Shown: one piece after another, positions 10,865 to 21,805 of the stretch
Numbering within the stretch: the first letter of the stretch is position 1
Layout of the letters: each line of letters starts with the position of its first letter
NCBI RefSeq assembly: GCF_042477335.2
Contig: NC_091251.1
Span: 29,156,501 to 29,220,500 of the forward strand
Source of the DNA: Ovis canadensis
Lineage: Eukaryota; Chordata; Mammalia; Artiodactyla; Bovidae
DNA length: 64,000 nucleotides
Reading direction: 5' to 3'
The notes under the pieces: generated by a model
What the model was told of the DNA's origin: nothing
Databases searched by the model: none
The model's input: the letters and a program-made list of their open reading frames with translations, nothing else
Position numbers and translations under genes: made by a program

Positions 10865-11452
10865 TCACTTTATTTTCTTGGGCTCCAAAATCACTGCAGA
10901 TGGTGACTGCAGCCATGAAATTAAAAGACACTTATTCCTTGGAAGAAAAGCTATGACAAACCTAGACAGCACATTAAAAAGCAGAGACATTACTTTGCCG
11001 ACTAAGGTCCATCTGGTCAAAGCTATGGTTTTTTGCAGTAGTCATGTATGGATGTGAGAGTTAGACTATAAAGAAAGCTGAGTGCCAAAGAATTGATGCT
11101 TTTGAACAGTGGTGTTGGAGAAGACTCTTGAGAGTCCCTTGGACTGCAAGGAGATCAAACCACTCAATCCTAAAGGGAATCAACCCTGAATATTCATTAG
11201 AAGAACTGATGATGAAGCTCCAATACTTTGGCTACCTGATGCGAAGAGCTGACTCATTAGAAAAGACCCTGATGCTGGGAAAGATTGAAAGCAGGAGGAG
11301 AAGGGGACTACAGAGGACGTGATGCTTGGATGGCATCACCGACTCAATGGACACGAGTTTGAGCAAACTCCAGGAGGATGGTGAAGGACAAAGAAGCCTG
11401 GCATGCTTCAATCCGTGGGGTCTCAGAGTCAGACACGACTGAGTGACTGAAC
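10865..11452 (+). mobile_element. BovB (RTE) LINE, 3' fragment
   Basis: Homology starts in the region coding for the end of the BovB reverse transcriptase (aaaatcactgcagatggtga) and runs through gatgtgagagttagactata, ccctgatgctgggaaagatt and the tail gactgagtgactgaac. About 590 bp of a roughly 3.2-kb element remain. The frame is broken: an extra base in gttttttgcagta and several stops. No endonuclease or catalytic RT motif remains. Confidence 0.9.
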
Positions 11453-13843
11453 AAGAACAGGAACAAACCCCTGTCACTGGGTCACTTTCTTCTTTGCAGA
11501 GCACTTTACCACTGAATGCCTCAGTCTGATGTCACAGAACTCTGTGAAGGAAATGGAGAGATGGGACCAGGTTTGGAGGGATTCCTCCCCCACGGAGACC
11601 TTGCCCTGAGATCTTAAGGGACAGTCACCAAGTATGTCAAGGTCAGAACTTTAGGTTTGTGAATGCAGAGTCAGCATTTTCTCCCCTTCTCCAGCAGGGG
11701 CATGGAGGTGTGTTTCCACGGCTGGGGCTGAGCCTCAGAGGTCACTGCATTCAGGGCAGAGCTTCCTGAACAATCCATCCTGGGGCTGAGCTCTGGGGAA
11801 CACAAGGGATAGGCTGAGGTAGCAGCCACATGGCCTCTCCGGTGTCAGCCACACTTGACATCTGCCAAATGCTGCGGTTCACCTGCTTGCTGAGTCCAGC
11901 CTCATTAGAACTGCTGAGGTTTCTGGGCTGACAGATCTTTATTTTTGAGAGACGTCCTGAGTGCATAACTCCACTGAGCAAAGCTCTTTCTTCATGGGCC
12001 ACCACTCTTCCTCGCCTGGTGCAACTATCCTCCCCTTTTGCAGAATGAGAAAGTTGTCTTTGCTGTCTGCTCACTTCCCTTTTGGCCCCATGAACCTGCT
12101 CTGGGTCCTTACAGTGACCCAGTTTCCTTGAACTCTTGGTACCTTGCATCTGGCATAAGTATCCTCCAAGCAGCCATGCCCTGTGCGTCATAGCTCCGTG
12201 ATGCTGCAGATAGACATGAAATTCACAAGGCTGAAACTGAGCCGGCAGCCTCTGGTGTAGCCAGATTGCCAAAAATTCAGCTTGTGTGATTGCCAGCTCT
12301 CTGTATAACTGGGCACTACCGAACCAACGGTCAGATGCCCTGCCTCTTCTCAACACGGGGTACCTCCAACTTCCTTCTTGGTTCGCCCTGCCAAACGTTT
12401 GCATGAGGGGGTGGGAAAAAAGTTTGTGTTTGGTTGTCTGCTCAAGAAATCACCTCTAACATTTGTACCTCAGCTCTCCTACATGTCTGTCTCTCATAAC
12501 TGTCATCTCTTCATCCTTTTTTTTTTTTTCCTTGCATCCCAGGAGAGGTGGCCAAGTCCTTTCTCTACTTTGCTGATTCGTTTTTCTGGGTCATCAAGTC
12601 TATTTTTCATTACCTTCTTCCAAAGTGGTTTTTAATTCACCTGTTATGTTTTTAGTTATTTTATAATTCTTCTGCTTTTTGTCCATCTCCCTTTTCCTGT
12701 TACCTCGTTATTTCATCTTAAAATGAAGTCTATGTTCTCTCCCTAAGGCTTTGTGCTCCTCTTTTGGGCAGATCGTGTTTTTTCTTCTCCTGGGCTTGCT
12801 GAGAAGGGGAATACATGTTCCTCTCAGATCTACAGTTGGGGTAGACCAGTGTGAGGGCTCCCAGCTCAGTCCCTGCCTCCTGTCATATCCATGCTGTGCT
12901 GGGTTGGGATTCTTTCACTCCCGTCTGGCCCTTGGGCACTCAAAGCTACTGTTGGGGTGCAGGGAACCGCAGCACACGCTGGCTGTTCTGCTTCTCCCCT
13001 CTGGCCCCACGTCTAGCTGTCAGTGAAAAGACCATGTCCCAGGAGGCATTTTCCCACTTGCTCCCTACTTTCTATTTTCTATCATTTGCTTGCTTGGCTG
13101 TAGACAGATGATGACAAAGAAAGGGAGGGCACTGCCGTGACGAGAGGTCACAAAACTCTTCTTCAAAGAATAGCTCTTAAGATGTGGAGAAGGGTAGCCA
13201 GCCCATTTGTGATGGGTCCAGCCCTAGGTCACTGAGACAGGACTCAGGAGAGGAAGGGTGTGAAGAGTCTTCCCAACTCTTCCCAGGGGGCCCTTCTCTG
13301 CTTGATGGAGGGTGTTCTAGGTAGGTTAAGAGACATTACTGGGAATTCTCCTAGACATGCTTGGTGAGAAGTTCTAAAGGCTGACTGGCAAGCCACTCAG
13401 GATTTTGAGCTAGATGCCCCATATTCAACTTTCAGGGCACACTTGCCGCTTAAGACCCCACCTCCCTTCATTGATTTCTTCATCTTCCAACAGCTGAGTT
13501 TTCACTTGGCACTAATCCTGTCTTAGTCCAGATCTCCTGCTAGGCCTCTGGAGGCAGAGTCCCTGACCTCCACCTCAGCTAATTGGTACTTCACATTCCA
13601 CCATCACAGTAACTGACTTGGGCGTGGGCATTGACCAGAGGGTGGCACAATCAAAATGAGGACCAGGACTTTTGTGCAAACTCCTGGAAAGGATGCTCAG
13701 GTTTCCCTTCTAGACTCGAACCTGAAGGCTTGTGAGCTAAGCCCTGGATGGCATCCTGCAGCCTGAGAATGAAGCTGAGGACTAGAGAGGGGCCGTAATC
13801 CTGAGAGCAGTGAGGAGCTCTTGATCCAGCTTTGCCTGAAGCT
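11453..13843. other. Unique non-coding stretch with a 217-codon minus frame
   Basis: I recognise no young repeat across these 2.4 kb. The largest frame outside repeats in the window (217 codons, 11751-12404, minus) lies here; it has no recognisable domain, no signal peptide and no transmembrane pattern. A T-run occurs at about 12518-12530 and pyrimidine-rich sequence to about 12720. Confidence 0.4.
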
Positions 13844-13855
13844 AGATCTGCTCTC

Positions 13856-14140
13856 TGGAGAAGGCAATGGCACCCTACTCCAGTACTCTTGCCTGGAAAA
13901 GCCCATGGGCGGAGGAGCCTGGTAGGTTGCAGTCCATGGGGTTGCTAAGAGTCAGACATGACTGAGCGACTTCACTTTCTCTTTTCACCTTCATGCATTG
14001 GAGAAGGAAATGGCAACCCACTCCAGTGTTCTTGCCTGGAGAATCCCAGGGATGGGGGAGCCTGGTGGGCTGCCGTCTATGGGGTCGCAGAGAGTCGGAC
14101 ACGACTGAAGTGACTTAGCAGCAGCAGCAGCAGCAGCAGC
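13856..14140 (+). mobile_element. BOV-A2 SINE (Bov-A dimer) with perfect TSD
   Basis: Two Bov-A monomers in tandem (starting at tggagaaggcaatggcaccc and at ggagaaggaaatggcaaccc near 14000) joined by a CTTTC-rich linker, then an (AGC)n tail at about 14117-14140. Both ends carry agatctgctctc (13844-13855 and 14141-14152), a perfect 12-bp target-site duplication that fixes the boundaries. BOV-A2 is a ruminant SINE mobilised in trans by BovB. Confidence 0.95.
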
Positions 14141-14295
14141 AGATCTGCTCTCAGTTCTTTATCAATGAGAACCAATGAATTCTTTTATGTTTTAAACCAC
14201 TTGAATGAGATTATCTGTCACTTAAGGTAGAATGAGTCCTCATTTACACAAGTGTGACCACAGGATTAGCAAAGAAAAGACCAAATATAAGGAGA

Positions 14296-14503
14296 TATGT
14301 GTGACTGCTCACTCAGTCGTGTCCAACTCTTTGCGACCCTAGGGACAGTAGCCCTCTGTCCATGGGATTCTCCAGGCAAGAATGCTGGAGTGGGTTGCCA
14401 TTTCCTTCTCCAGGGGATCTTCCCGACCCAGGGATCAAACCTGCATCTCCTGTGTCTCCTGCCTTGGCAGATGGGTTCTTTCCTACTGTGCCACCTGGAT
14501 ACG
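14296..14503 (-). mobile_element. Bov-tA SINE, minus strand
   Basis: Reads tcagtcgtgtccaactcttt on the left (antisense tail), then ttgccatttccttctccagg, then the antisense head gggatcaaacctgcatctcc and cagatgggttctttcctact. No confident target duplication. Confidence 0.85.
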
Positions 14504-15381
14504 TTCCCAAATGTTGACAGTACTATCTTTGGGTGGCAAGATCATGAGTTATTCTTATTTATCTCTTCATATATTTTATTTCGTTTTCCTACTTTTTTGT
14601 AGCAAGTACGTTTTGTGAATAAAGAACAAACAGACAAAGAAAACCTCCAGGAAATACTATATTAAATACTTCAGTTTGGGAAGGCAAGAGGCTGAAGGGG
14701 TCAGTTCTCAGGCCCTGCGGAAGCCATGGGTCACTGTCAGGCACTCCTGGAGGGCTGGGTGGTGGAGGCAGGCCTCCCACCCAGCCCCGTAGCAGACCTT
14801 TCAGGAGTTCCCCTTAAAGTTGGATGAGGGCATCCTTCTTCACACAGTGAGAAGCAAACTTAAAGCAGCTGTTCTCTCCAGAGAAGGCTCAAGTTGAAAA
14901 TAGAAATGACTTCAAGTGGTTTTGAACCAGTCTTGAATGGCAGTTCTGTCGCAGGCTTGGAGGGAGGTGTGGTATGTGTGAGGCTGTCTCTGGCCTTGGG
15001 GTGGAAGTCAGGGAGGCCCCTAGGAGCCTTGGGGGCCAAGCCAGGACCATCTGCAAGGCTCAGTAGCCACACCAGACCTACCTGGTCTCCCACATGAGGG
15101 TTTGGGCAAGGTGGGTGGCAGCACACTGCCCACAGCCTAGCTGAGCACCCAGAGCTCAAGAAAGCACACGTGTTTTTGCACTTGCTGCATCCTGAGTGGC
15201 ACAGAGGGCAAGCGAGCCATGGAGCATGGAAACCCCAAACCTTGAGTCACCCCTGGCTGTTGCCTCAGGCACAGAACTCCAACTGCAGGCACTCACTGCT
15301 GCTTATGTCTGTGCATCCAGGAAGCAGAGCGATGGCAGTAAGAAAGAAGTTTAGATGGAGTCAGGCCGAGCCAGGGAATTC
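14504..15381. other. Unique non-coding stretch
   Basis: No gene or young repeat recognised. Frames of 60-100 codons occur on both strands without recognisable content. Confidence 0.45.
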
Positions 15382-15413
15382 CTGTGTGTGTGTGTGAGAG
15401 AGAGAGGGGGAGT
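15382..15413. repeat. (TG)n(AG)n microsatellite
   Basis: A run of TG dinucleotides passes directly into AG dinucleotides and then a G-run. Short and likely length-variable. Confidence 0.85.
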
Positions 15414-17769
15414 TTTGGAAATTGTGCAGTATTATAGTCTTTCCTTAAGTGACACCTGGCATTGAGTTTTCTCAATGTGGGTTCCCTTGTCATCTAGTTC
15501 TTGAAATGGGCATCAAGGAAACATGTTTGCAGCAGTCTTCCTTTGGGAGCTAATTTATGAGCACTCTAGTCCTGTGTTGGAGAATCACAATGTACACCAG
15601 TGTATTAAAGGCTCTGAGAGGTCTTTCAATGAAGGAACCTGGTTGATTGAAGGATTCCAGGACTCATTTGAGGGGGTGGGCATCACCCACAGGCTGGATG
15701 GAATGAGGTGTAAGGCCAACTGTGCAGAAGGTGACTACTCCCTGAAATGTGGACAGGGGCCATCTAGAGCATGGTGGAGTTTGGGGCACGGATGTGTGGA
15801 CCAGCCAGGTAAGTGGGGTCATTAAGCCCCAGAGCATTAAAATCATAGGATAGACGGTAAAGACCTTGGATTTCCCCTGATTTAGATACCTCACATTATA
15901 GAGACAGCCACTGAGGTCCATAGGAAGGAGCTGAGTTACTCCTTGTCACCAGAGTTCTCAGCTGTACACCATTGATGCTGATGCTGGATAAGCCGGGAGG
16001 AGCAGATTCGATGGGTGTACCCTTAGGGAGACTGCCCATCCACTGGAAGCTTGGAGAACCAAGTTCACAAAATAGGAAGGTGCCCAAGGCAAGTGGGTTG
16101 CTGAGCCCATGGCCATATATGACCCGAAGTTGGATTAGGCAGCTTCAGCTAGAGGCAGGATGCGTTAGAAACTGACCCACAGCTCTTTGTGTCACCCTTG
16201 GTCGGAGCAGCCAGTTGACTCAGCACAGGCCGTGTGCCCCTCCTCAGCCGTAAGGTCTGGGAGAACACGTGTCTGGCTGGCTTGGCTTCTGTAGCTGAAG
16301 CCTGGAGCCTGTCTTTCCCCATGACTGGCAGAGGAAAGCAGCCCAGTCGTTTGGCTCAGGGCAGAGCGAGGTTGCACGCCCCATCTCCTAGTTTCCAGTT
16401 CACATGATTCAGTCATGTGTCCTGTAAATATTTCAAATCTGGATTTATCGAACAACATGGACCTTGGCGAGCTTCTACCTACCATGGTAGGGTAAAATTT
16501 TGAAATCACTTAAACATTCACCCGACTGTTCCTCCTCGTTTGTCTCCTGCCCTCTCCCTGGTCTTTACTCCCAACCTCATGATACAGTCGTCACAGCAGA
16601 AACAGAAGAACAAGCAATCACAGAGATTTTGAATTTCATGGCAGAGAAAATAGTTTTGTGGGGGGGCGGTCTCAAAGTCTTTCCTTTGGAGTATCTAAAC
16701 CCTAAGTGTGCATGACTCGGGAGGACGAAGGTGTGGTAAGTTAACCTTTCCCCCCCACCGCCCCCACCCCCGCCGCCCTTACCCAGAAGGGGGTTTCGGA
16801 AAGAAAGACTTGGATGCTGACATGGAATTCTGGCTGGGAACGGTCCTGCCAGACACTTCATGTCCCCAGACCCTGGAGTTGAGGGGGAAATAGGATACTC
16901 AATAGTTTGGGGGCTCTGAGAATAGAGGGGAACAGGCATCCCACTCCCTGAGACAAGTTGGGGGACTGGAAGCTTCGTAGAAAAGCATCAGCATTCAGCA
17001 AGGGACCAGCCTGAGGGCCCAGGCTACGTCACAAGCTTGCATCTCATTGGGATGGGGCAGGATACGTTTGCTGATGCCCCCGAGGGCCTCATGCTTGGAG
17101 AAGTGGAGATGTGACATCAGGAGCATGGACCAACAGCAGCAGAGTGGCAGAAACGAGGACTCCTCACCAGCCCACGTGGGTGTCCGCGAGGGGCCAGTGC
17201 CCCGCTCAGCGGAGGCTGACGTGGACAAGCGACCACAGAGCGTGCTCCCTGGCTGGTCTGATACCTGTTTCCTGACCCCAGTCAGGTGCCACATCCAGAA
17301 AATGAGAGGGGGCCCCTGAGGCAACTAAAATGGAGATTCTGCCAAAAGTAGAATGGGGAGGTCAATGGGGAATTAAGCTTTCATTTCCCATTTGAATTTG
17401 TGGTCTATGAAATTAATTCTAACATAATACAGTTAAAACTAATCCGCACTATTTTAACAAATAAATGTTTTAAGCATCTCTTTTTTTGAATTATTACCAC
17501 ACACTCTGTGATGCTGGATTTTCCTTACCCATACTCTGGATTGAAATTAAAATGATGGATGACACACTGGCACTTATTTTTTTTTTATATATAAAATAGG
17601 GCTGACCCTGGTGACTCTGCTGGGGAGTCCCACCCGCAGCCCATCCACAGCTGAGTGTCCAGGAGCAGACCAGGTCCCTCATTTAGCTCAGCCTCCTGGG
17701 CTGAACACTCCATGAGTCACTCTTCTTCCTGGTGGAGTAAACACTGGTGAGATGATGCTGATGAGAGTT
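15414..17769. other. Unique non-coding stretch
   Basis: Apart from the C-rich motif at 16750-16778 no feature is recognised. Frames up to 120 codons show nothing identifiable. An AT-rich part runs at 17380-17600. Confidence 0.45.
16750..16778 (-). other. G-quadruplex motif on the minus strand
   Basis: Four C-runs of at least three (7, 5, 5 and 3) separated by loops of 1-4 bases mean the minus strand satisfies the G3+N1-7 quadruplex pattern. Folding is predicted by pattern only. Confidence 0.6.
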
Positions 17770-17978
17770 CACTCATCCTTTGGTATTTGTTGGGGGTTGG
17801 CTCCAGGATCCCTGAGGGCACCAAAATCCTCAGATGCTCAAGGTCCTCATAATTTGCCCTCTGAATACAGTTTTGCACCCCAGGATAGGGAGGAACAACT
17901 AAGCATTTATTGAAAAAAAATTTGAGTCTAAGTGGAGCAGTGCTGTTGAAACCCATGTTGTTCAAGGGTCAACTGTAC
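17770..17978 (-). mobile_element. Tigger-type DNA transposon remnant
   Basis: The right edge (gttgttcaagggtcaactgt) is the reverse complement of a terminal phrase I know from Tigger/pogo-class elements, and the left part (ggttggctccaggatccctg, ccaaaatcctcagatgctca) matches their other end. A TA dinucleotide borders the right end, as expected for this superfamily. Too short to encode transposase. Confidence 0.6.
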
Positions 17979-18014
17979 TGTGAAAACCCCAAATATCTGT
18001 GTGTGACTGGGCCT

Positions 18015-18235
18015 CCCCTTGGGGCTCGGTTTCCTCATCTGTAAAAGTTGCTTTGCTGCTCACAGCAGTCCAGCTCTCAGGCTCCCTGTGACTGCCACGG
18101 ACTGGTGTCTTTCCTTGAGCCTCTTGTTTCATCTTCTTAACAGCCCTGCCAGTTTACAGATGCTGAAAGTAGATGTACAGAGAAAGGACTTGCCAAAGGC
18201 CAGACACTTAATTCATCGAATCTAGGACTTCAATG
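18015..18235. mobile_element. Two small MIR fragments
   Basis: ctcggtttcctcatctgtaa (about 18026-18046) is a plus-strand MIR core. ccagtttacagatgctgaaa with ggacttgccaaaggccagac (about 18150-18210) is a minus-strand piece. Confidence 0.5.
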
Positions 18236-18949
18236 ACGGTAAGACACATCATGATTTTATAGAAAGAAAGAAAAAGAGCTGACAATTATAACTGCAAGGG
18301 GTTGCAGATCCTAAGACCACTCTAATGTCAGAGATGTTAAAAGGTATGAAAGGTGATGAACTGATGGACTGTTGAGATGAGCAGACAAGGGTGCAATCCT
18401 GAGTCTGAGGGATGCAAAGCTCAAGGTCTTTACATTCGGACCAGCTGCCAAAGGCTGATGTGAGTGAGACTTGAAAGGGCCACAGGACGCAAGAGGACTT
18501 CTCAGCTCGTGGTGTGCAGTGCAGACACAGGAATCATCACCGGGAGGGATGTGCCAACAGCTGGAGTGGAATAAATCCCTGGCTCTTACAGAAGTCACCT
18601 CGTTTAGGCAGATTTTCAGTGAACTGGAATTGGGGTGGGATTTCGGTGGAATTTGGTTACAAGGCCAAAAGCTCATTCCTGCCTAGGTGTCTGATACAGT
18701 GTTATGAGTCAACACATCCAAGAACAGCTTGGCTTACCCCAGACCCAATTCCCTACAGGGGCTAAGACTCCAGATTTGTTGGAAATCTAAGAAGCCTTTT
18801 GGTTGACGTGACAGACCAGAATGAAGTCCAGAAGACCAAGAGCGCATGGACTCCCTCAGGCTCTGCCCTGGCCCTGAGTCTGTGGCTGCAGGAGGCACTG
18901 GGGTCTGCATCTCACCAGCCCTCTCCTTGGGTAGGGCCAGTCCCACCTC
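18236..18949. other. Non-coding stretch
   Basis: No recognised repeat or gene; a minus frame of 121 codons (18311-18676) has no identifiable domain. Confidence 0.45.
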
Positions 18950-18961
18950 CCTGGGCGCACT

Positions 18962-19242
18962 TTATTAAACATTTTTAACTTATATTTTTGCTGTGTGCTG
19001 GCTTTCTCTAGCTGCAGTGAGCTGGGGCTACTCTCTATGTCCTGCAAGGGAAGCGGCTTCTCCTTTTGCAGAGCACAAGCTCTAGCGTGTGCAGGCTTGA
19101 GTAGCTGCCGCACTAGGGCTCAGCAGATGTGGTGCACGGGCTTAGCGGCTCTGCGGTAGGTGGAATCTTCCTGGACCAGGGATCAAACTTGTGTCTCCTC
19201 CATTGGCAGGCAGATTCTTAACCACTGGACCACCAGGGAAGT
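18962..19242 (-). mobile_element. CHR-type SINE, minus strand, nearly full length
   Basis: Antisense tail at the left (tttattaaacatttttaact), body with agctgccgcactagggctca, and antisense head at the right (aaccactggaccaccaggga). Similar 12-13-bp flanks, cctgggcgcact (18950-18961) and cctggggcccact (19243-19255), look like an aged target duplication. Confidence 0.85.
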
Positions 19243-19561
19243 CCTGGGGCCCACTCTTGACTAGGGATGTGTTTGGGTCAAATGGAAGGTCAAGTATTCA
19301 TGGGCCCTGGAAATGGCCTTTGCAGTGAAACCCTCCCCCAAATTAGATCTTTCTCCTGGACAGAGCCTGAGTTCCCATGGCTTGGGACATTGGGATCTAG
19401 ATCTTGAGTCGCTTCTCAGGGTGTAACTAAGTCTGCATCTTGGCCTGTCTTTTCCTGGCTCCCTTGCCTCCTCTGCCATTTTCCTAGGTAACCATTTGAC
19501 ATGAGTTACTGTTAACACACTTGGGCATGACCTGTGCCAGCTCTTTAGGGACCTAATTTTA

Positions 19562-19830
19562 TCAGTTCTACTCAACACTCTCCAAAGTAGAAATTATCCT
19601 CCCATTTTAGTTTTTTTTTTTTTTGGCCAGACCACGAACAATGTGGGATCTTAGTTCCTTGACCAGGGATTGAACCCTTGGCCTCTGCATCCCTGCATTG
19701 GAAGCCCAGAATTTTAAGCACTGGACCAGCAGGAAAATCTCTCATACCCATTTTAAAGATAGCAAACTGGAGACTCAGCAAAGCCAAGAAATAAGACATC
19801 CAAGGCCACACAGCCCCTTAATAAGAGAGG
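19562..19830 (-). mobile_element. MIR SINE, minus, split by a CHR SINE
   Basis: The left end (aattatcctcccattttag) and the right part (cccattttaaagatagcaaa, ccaaggccacacagcccctt) make one antisense MIR when the CHR piece is removed. cccatttta occurs at 19601-19609 and 19747-19755, the target duplication. Confidence 0.7.
19611..19746 (-). mobile_element. Short CHR-type SINE with T-run
   Basis: Begins with a T-run (the antisense A tail), then ttggccagaccacgaacaat, ttgaccagggattgaaccct and ttttaagcactggaccagca, the antisense SINE head. About 136 bp, internally deleted compared with the copy at 18962. Confidence 0.8.
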
Positions 19831-20139
19831 TCCTAGCCACGTCTCTACAGTGTGCTGAGAACAACGCCTAAGTCAGCGGAAGCGCTCAGCTACTTGTCAG
19901 ATGACAGAGTGAAAACTCCCTGATGATGATGCTAAAAATCTTGCTGTGAACTAATTGTTATTTAATTTTATTCATCTGAGCACCTGCTTTTGTGCCCAGC
20001 GTGGACCTACAGATGAAGTGGGTCCTGGGCAACCGAGGTTGTAACATATACACACACGCACACTCTCCTCCCTTAATGACCCGCCTGCAATTGATCTACT
20101 GCTAAGTAGCATTTCGTGTACTGGGGAGCTTCTATTTCC

Positions 20140-20592
20140 ACACTAGCAGCAAATTTGACCTTTGTGTCAGCTGCCAGCTGCTTATAATTCTGACAGATGC
20201 AAGCACATTTCTGGGAAGCTGTAGCCTCTCAGGACCTCACAGATCAACAGGCAACGCTGGCGGCTTTGGTAAGATTGATCGGCCAGCAAGAATCCCATTT
20301 ACAGCCCAAACGGAGCCTCGGTTTACCGTGGCCTGGGCTCTGATGACTTCGACAGCTCCCTTCTAAATCTGTCAGCCGGGGCTGGTGGCGATATTAAAGA
20401 ACGCTCTATTTATATGAAGCAGCAATTAGAGGAATGCTGGCCAGTGGGGCACCGCTTCCAAGTAAATCCCCGGCCTTCCAAATGGTGTCATGCTTGTGGT
20501 TATTTTAATCCGCTTGGAATTTCAGGGATATTAATGTGACGGGCCATCGTGGAGGATTAGCCAGGTTTATTTCTGCTGACATTTCAGAGAGC
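20140..20592. promoter_or_regulatory. Candidate conserved non-coding element
   Basis: This block has no recognisable repeat although its flanks are repeat-littered, and no usable open frame. It contains homeodomain-type cores (CAATTAGA at 20423-20430, TATTAATG near 20529) and balanced base composition with several retained CpGs. Repeat exclusion plus clustered AT-core sites is typical of developmental enhancers, but conservation cannot be tested here. The function is inference. Confidence 0.3.
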
Positions 20593-20705
20593 ATACTCAG
20601 GTTCCCAAGACGGCTGCGCCTCCCTCCAAGCACATCCACATCCCTGGGGCGGAGGAGGGGCGGCGCCGGGGAGGGAGGGGCAGCTGCAGAGGCGGGGAAG
20701 CTCCC
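20593..20705. other. Short GC- and CpG-rich patch
   Basis: Several CpGs cluster in about 110 bp (gggcggaggaggggcggcgc), including GGGCGG-type SP1-like boxes. It is shorter than the usual 200-bp threshold for a CpG island. No initiator or downstream exon is apparent. Confidence 0.4.
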
Positions 20706-20926
20706 CTGTCCTGCAGCCCATCGTTCTCTTCCTCCCCTTTTCCTGGGGCACCCCTATTTTCTGCCCACCTCCCTTTGGGCCCCTCCACTTTCATGTCCTT
20801 GTTCTGTCCTTTTCTTATTTTCTCTAGGAAATCGAGCTGTGTCTGAGATGGCCTTTCAGACGTGAGTGTCAGGGTCCCATTTGACATTTAGTGGGGCACT
20901 GGTTATAATAACTTGACCTAGGAATG
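20706..20926. other. Non-coding stretch, pyrimidine-rich
   Basis: A C/T-rich run, 20725-20830 (tgttctgtccttttcttatt), is followed by ordinary sequence. A plus frame of 109 codons covers it without recognisable content. Confidence 0.4.
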
Positions 20927-21198
20927 GGATTGCCAGATATTGGGTTGGCTAATAAGTTAGTTGGGATTTTTTCATAAGACATAATGGGGGGAAAAGAAAC
21001 AACTTTTTAGTCAACCCAACAAATTATGGCATGCTCACTTAAATATAGAGTTCAGATAAGCACCTAAGACCATTTTTCAGTATATGTCCCACACAATATT
21101 TTGAGATATGCTTATAACACCAAAAACATAATTTCATTATTTATCTGAAATTATTTCACAGAGTGCCCTTAATTTTTATTTGCTAAATCTGGCAAGCC
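20927..21198. mobile_element. Old inverted-repeat DNA element, split by a mariner
   Basis: The left edge gattgccagat and the right edge atctggcaagc are inverted copies of each other, and internal phrases (catttcattatttatctgaaa, read without its first base) match an old mammal-wide non-autonomous DNA transposon whose exact name I cannot fix. The mariner at 20940-21020 lies inside the left terminal part. Confidence 0.5.
20939..21020. mobile_element. Mariner MITE hairpin
   Basis: Terminal inverted repeats ttgggttggctaataagtta (left) and ttgggttgactaaaaagttg (right, read on the minus strand) enclose about 30 bp, so the whole 80-odd bp can fold into one hairpin. TA-containing flanks fit mariner targeting. 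Ruminant mariner hairpins of this type are the recognised source of many bta-miR-2284/2285-family microRNA loci. Whether this copy is transcribed is unknown. Confidence 0.8.
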
Positions 21199-21439
21199 TA
21201 TATGGAGAAGGTGGGTATCACGTAGAAAAACCACTGCTGGACCAAAAAGTGTCACACCTTAATGCAGGGGCCAGGCTTGTCCTTGGTCTCAAGCACCTTG
21301 TTAGAAATATTTCCATACCAGCTCGGAAAGTTCCTCATCTCCCTGAGGGCCTCCCAGGACCCTCCCAGATGTTCCCCACAGGGCGTCTGTTAGAGCCCCC
21401 AGGGCCCTGGGCATCCCCTTACACAGCCTCTTGACTCTG
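21199..21439. other. Non-coding stretch
   Basis: Nothing recognised. A palindromic-looking duplicate of local sequence (agatgagttggtatggaaatatttc near 21748 in opposite sense to gaaatatttccatacc near 21304) is noted under findings; only short pieces are quoted there. Confidence 0.4.
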
Positions 21440-21565
21440 ATTTTTTCCCTGCTACACTGTAGGTCTCCTGAGGGCACAGACCAGGCCTTATTTCTCTTTA
21501 GATCCCCAGGTCCTGACAGGCACAACATTTAGAGACAGTCAATAAATATTTATTGAATGAATGGA
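21440..21565 (+). mobile_element. L2 LINE 3' end
   Basis: gtaggtctcctgagggcaca, then gatccccaggtcctgacagg, then caataaatatttattgaatg: the ordered landmarks of the L2 3' terminus. Confidence 0.7.
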
Positions 21566-21805
21566 TGGATGAGTAAAAGCAGGTTTTACTCCAATAACGA
21601 TGATGTCACCTATCAAAGCATTTTGGAAACCCTTTTTAGTTTAATGATGAACTAACTTAGAAGAGCAGGCTGCTGGTGCTGGTTATGAACTTATCAGTTG
21701 CAAGATTGTAGGGAACGTCTGGGAGGGTCCTGGGAGGCCCTCAGGGAGATGAGTTGGTATGGAAATATTTCAATGTTTTAGCCATAAGCCTGGCTGCATT
21801 GCCAG

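Noticed and set aside
14117..14140. (AGC)n as an independent triplet-repeat locus
   Set aside because: It is the normal tail of the BOV-A2 SINE and lies inside its target duplication. The same applies to (GCT)n at 26951.
20593..20705. CpG island promoter
   Set aside because: The patch is only about 110 bp, too short for the usual definition, and no exon, splice donor or initiator context is visible.
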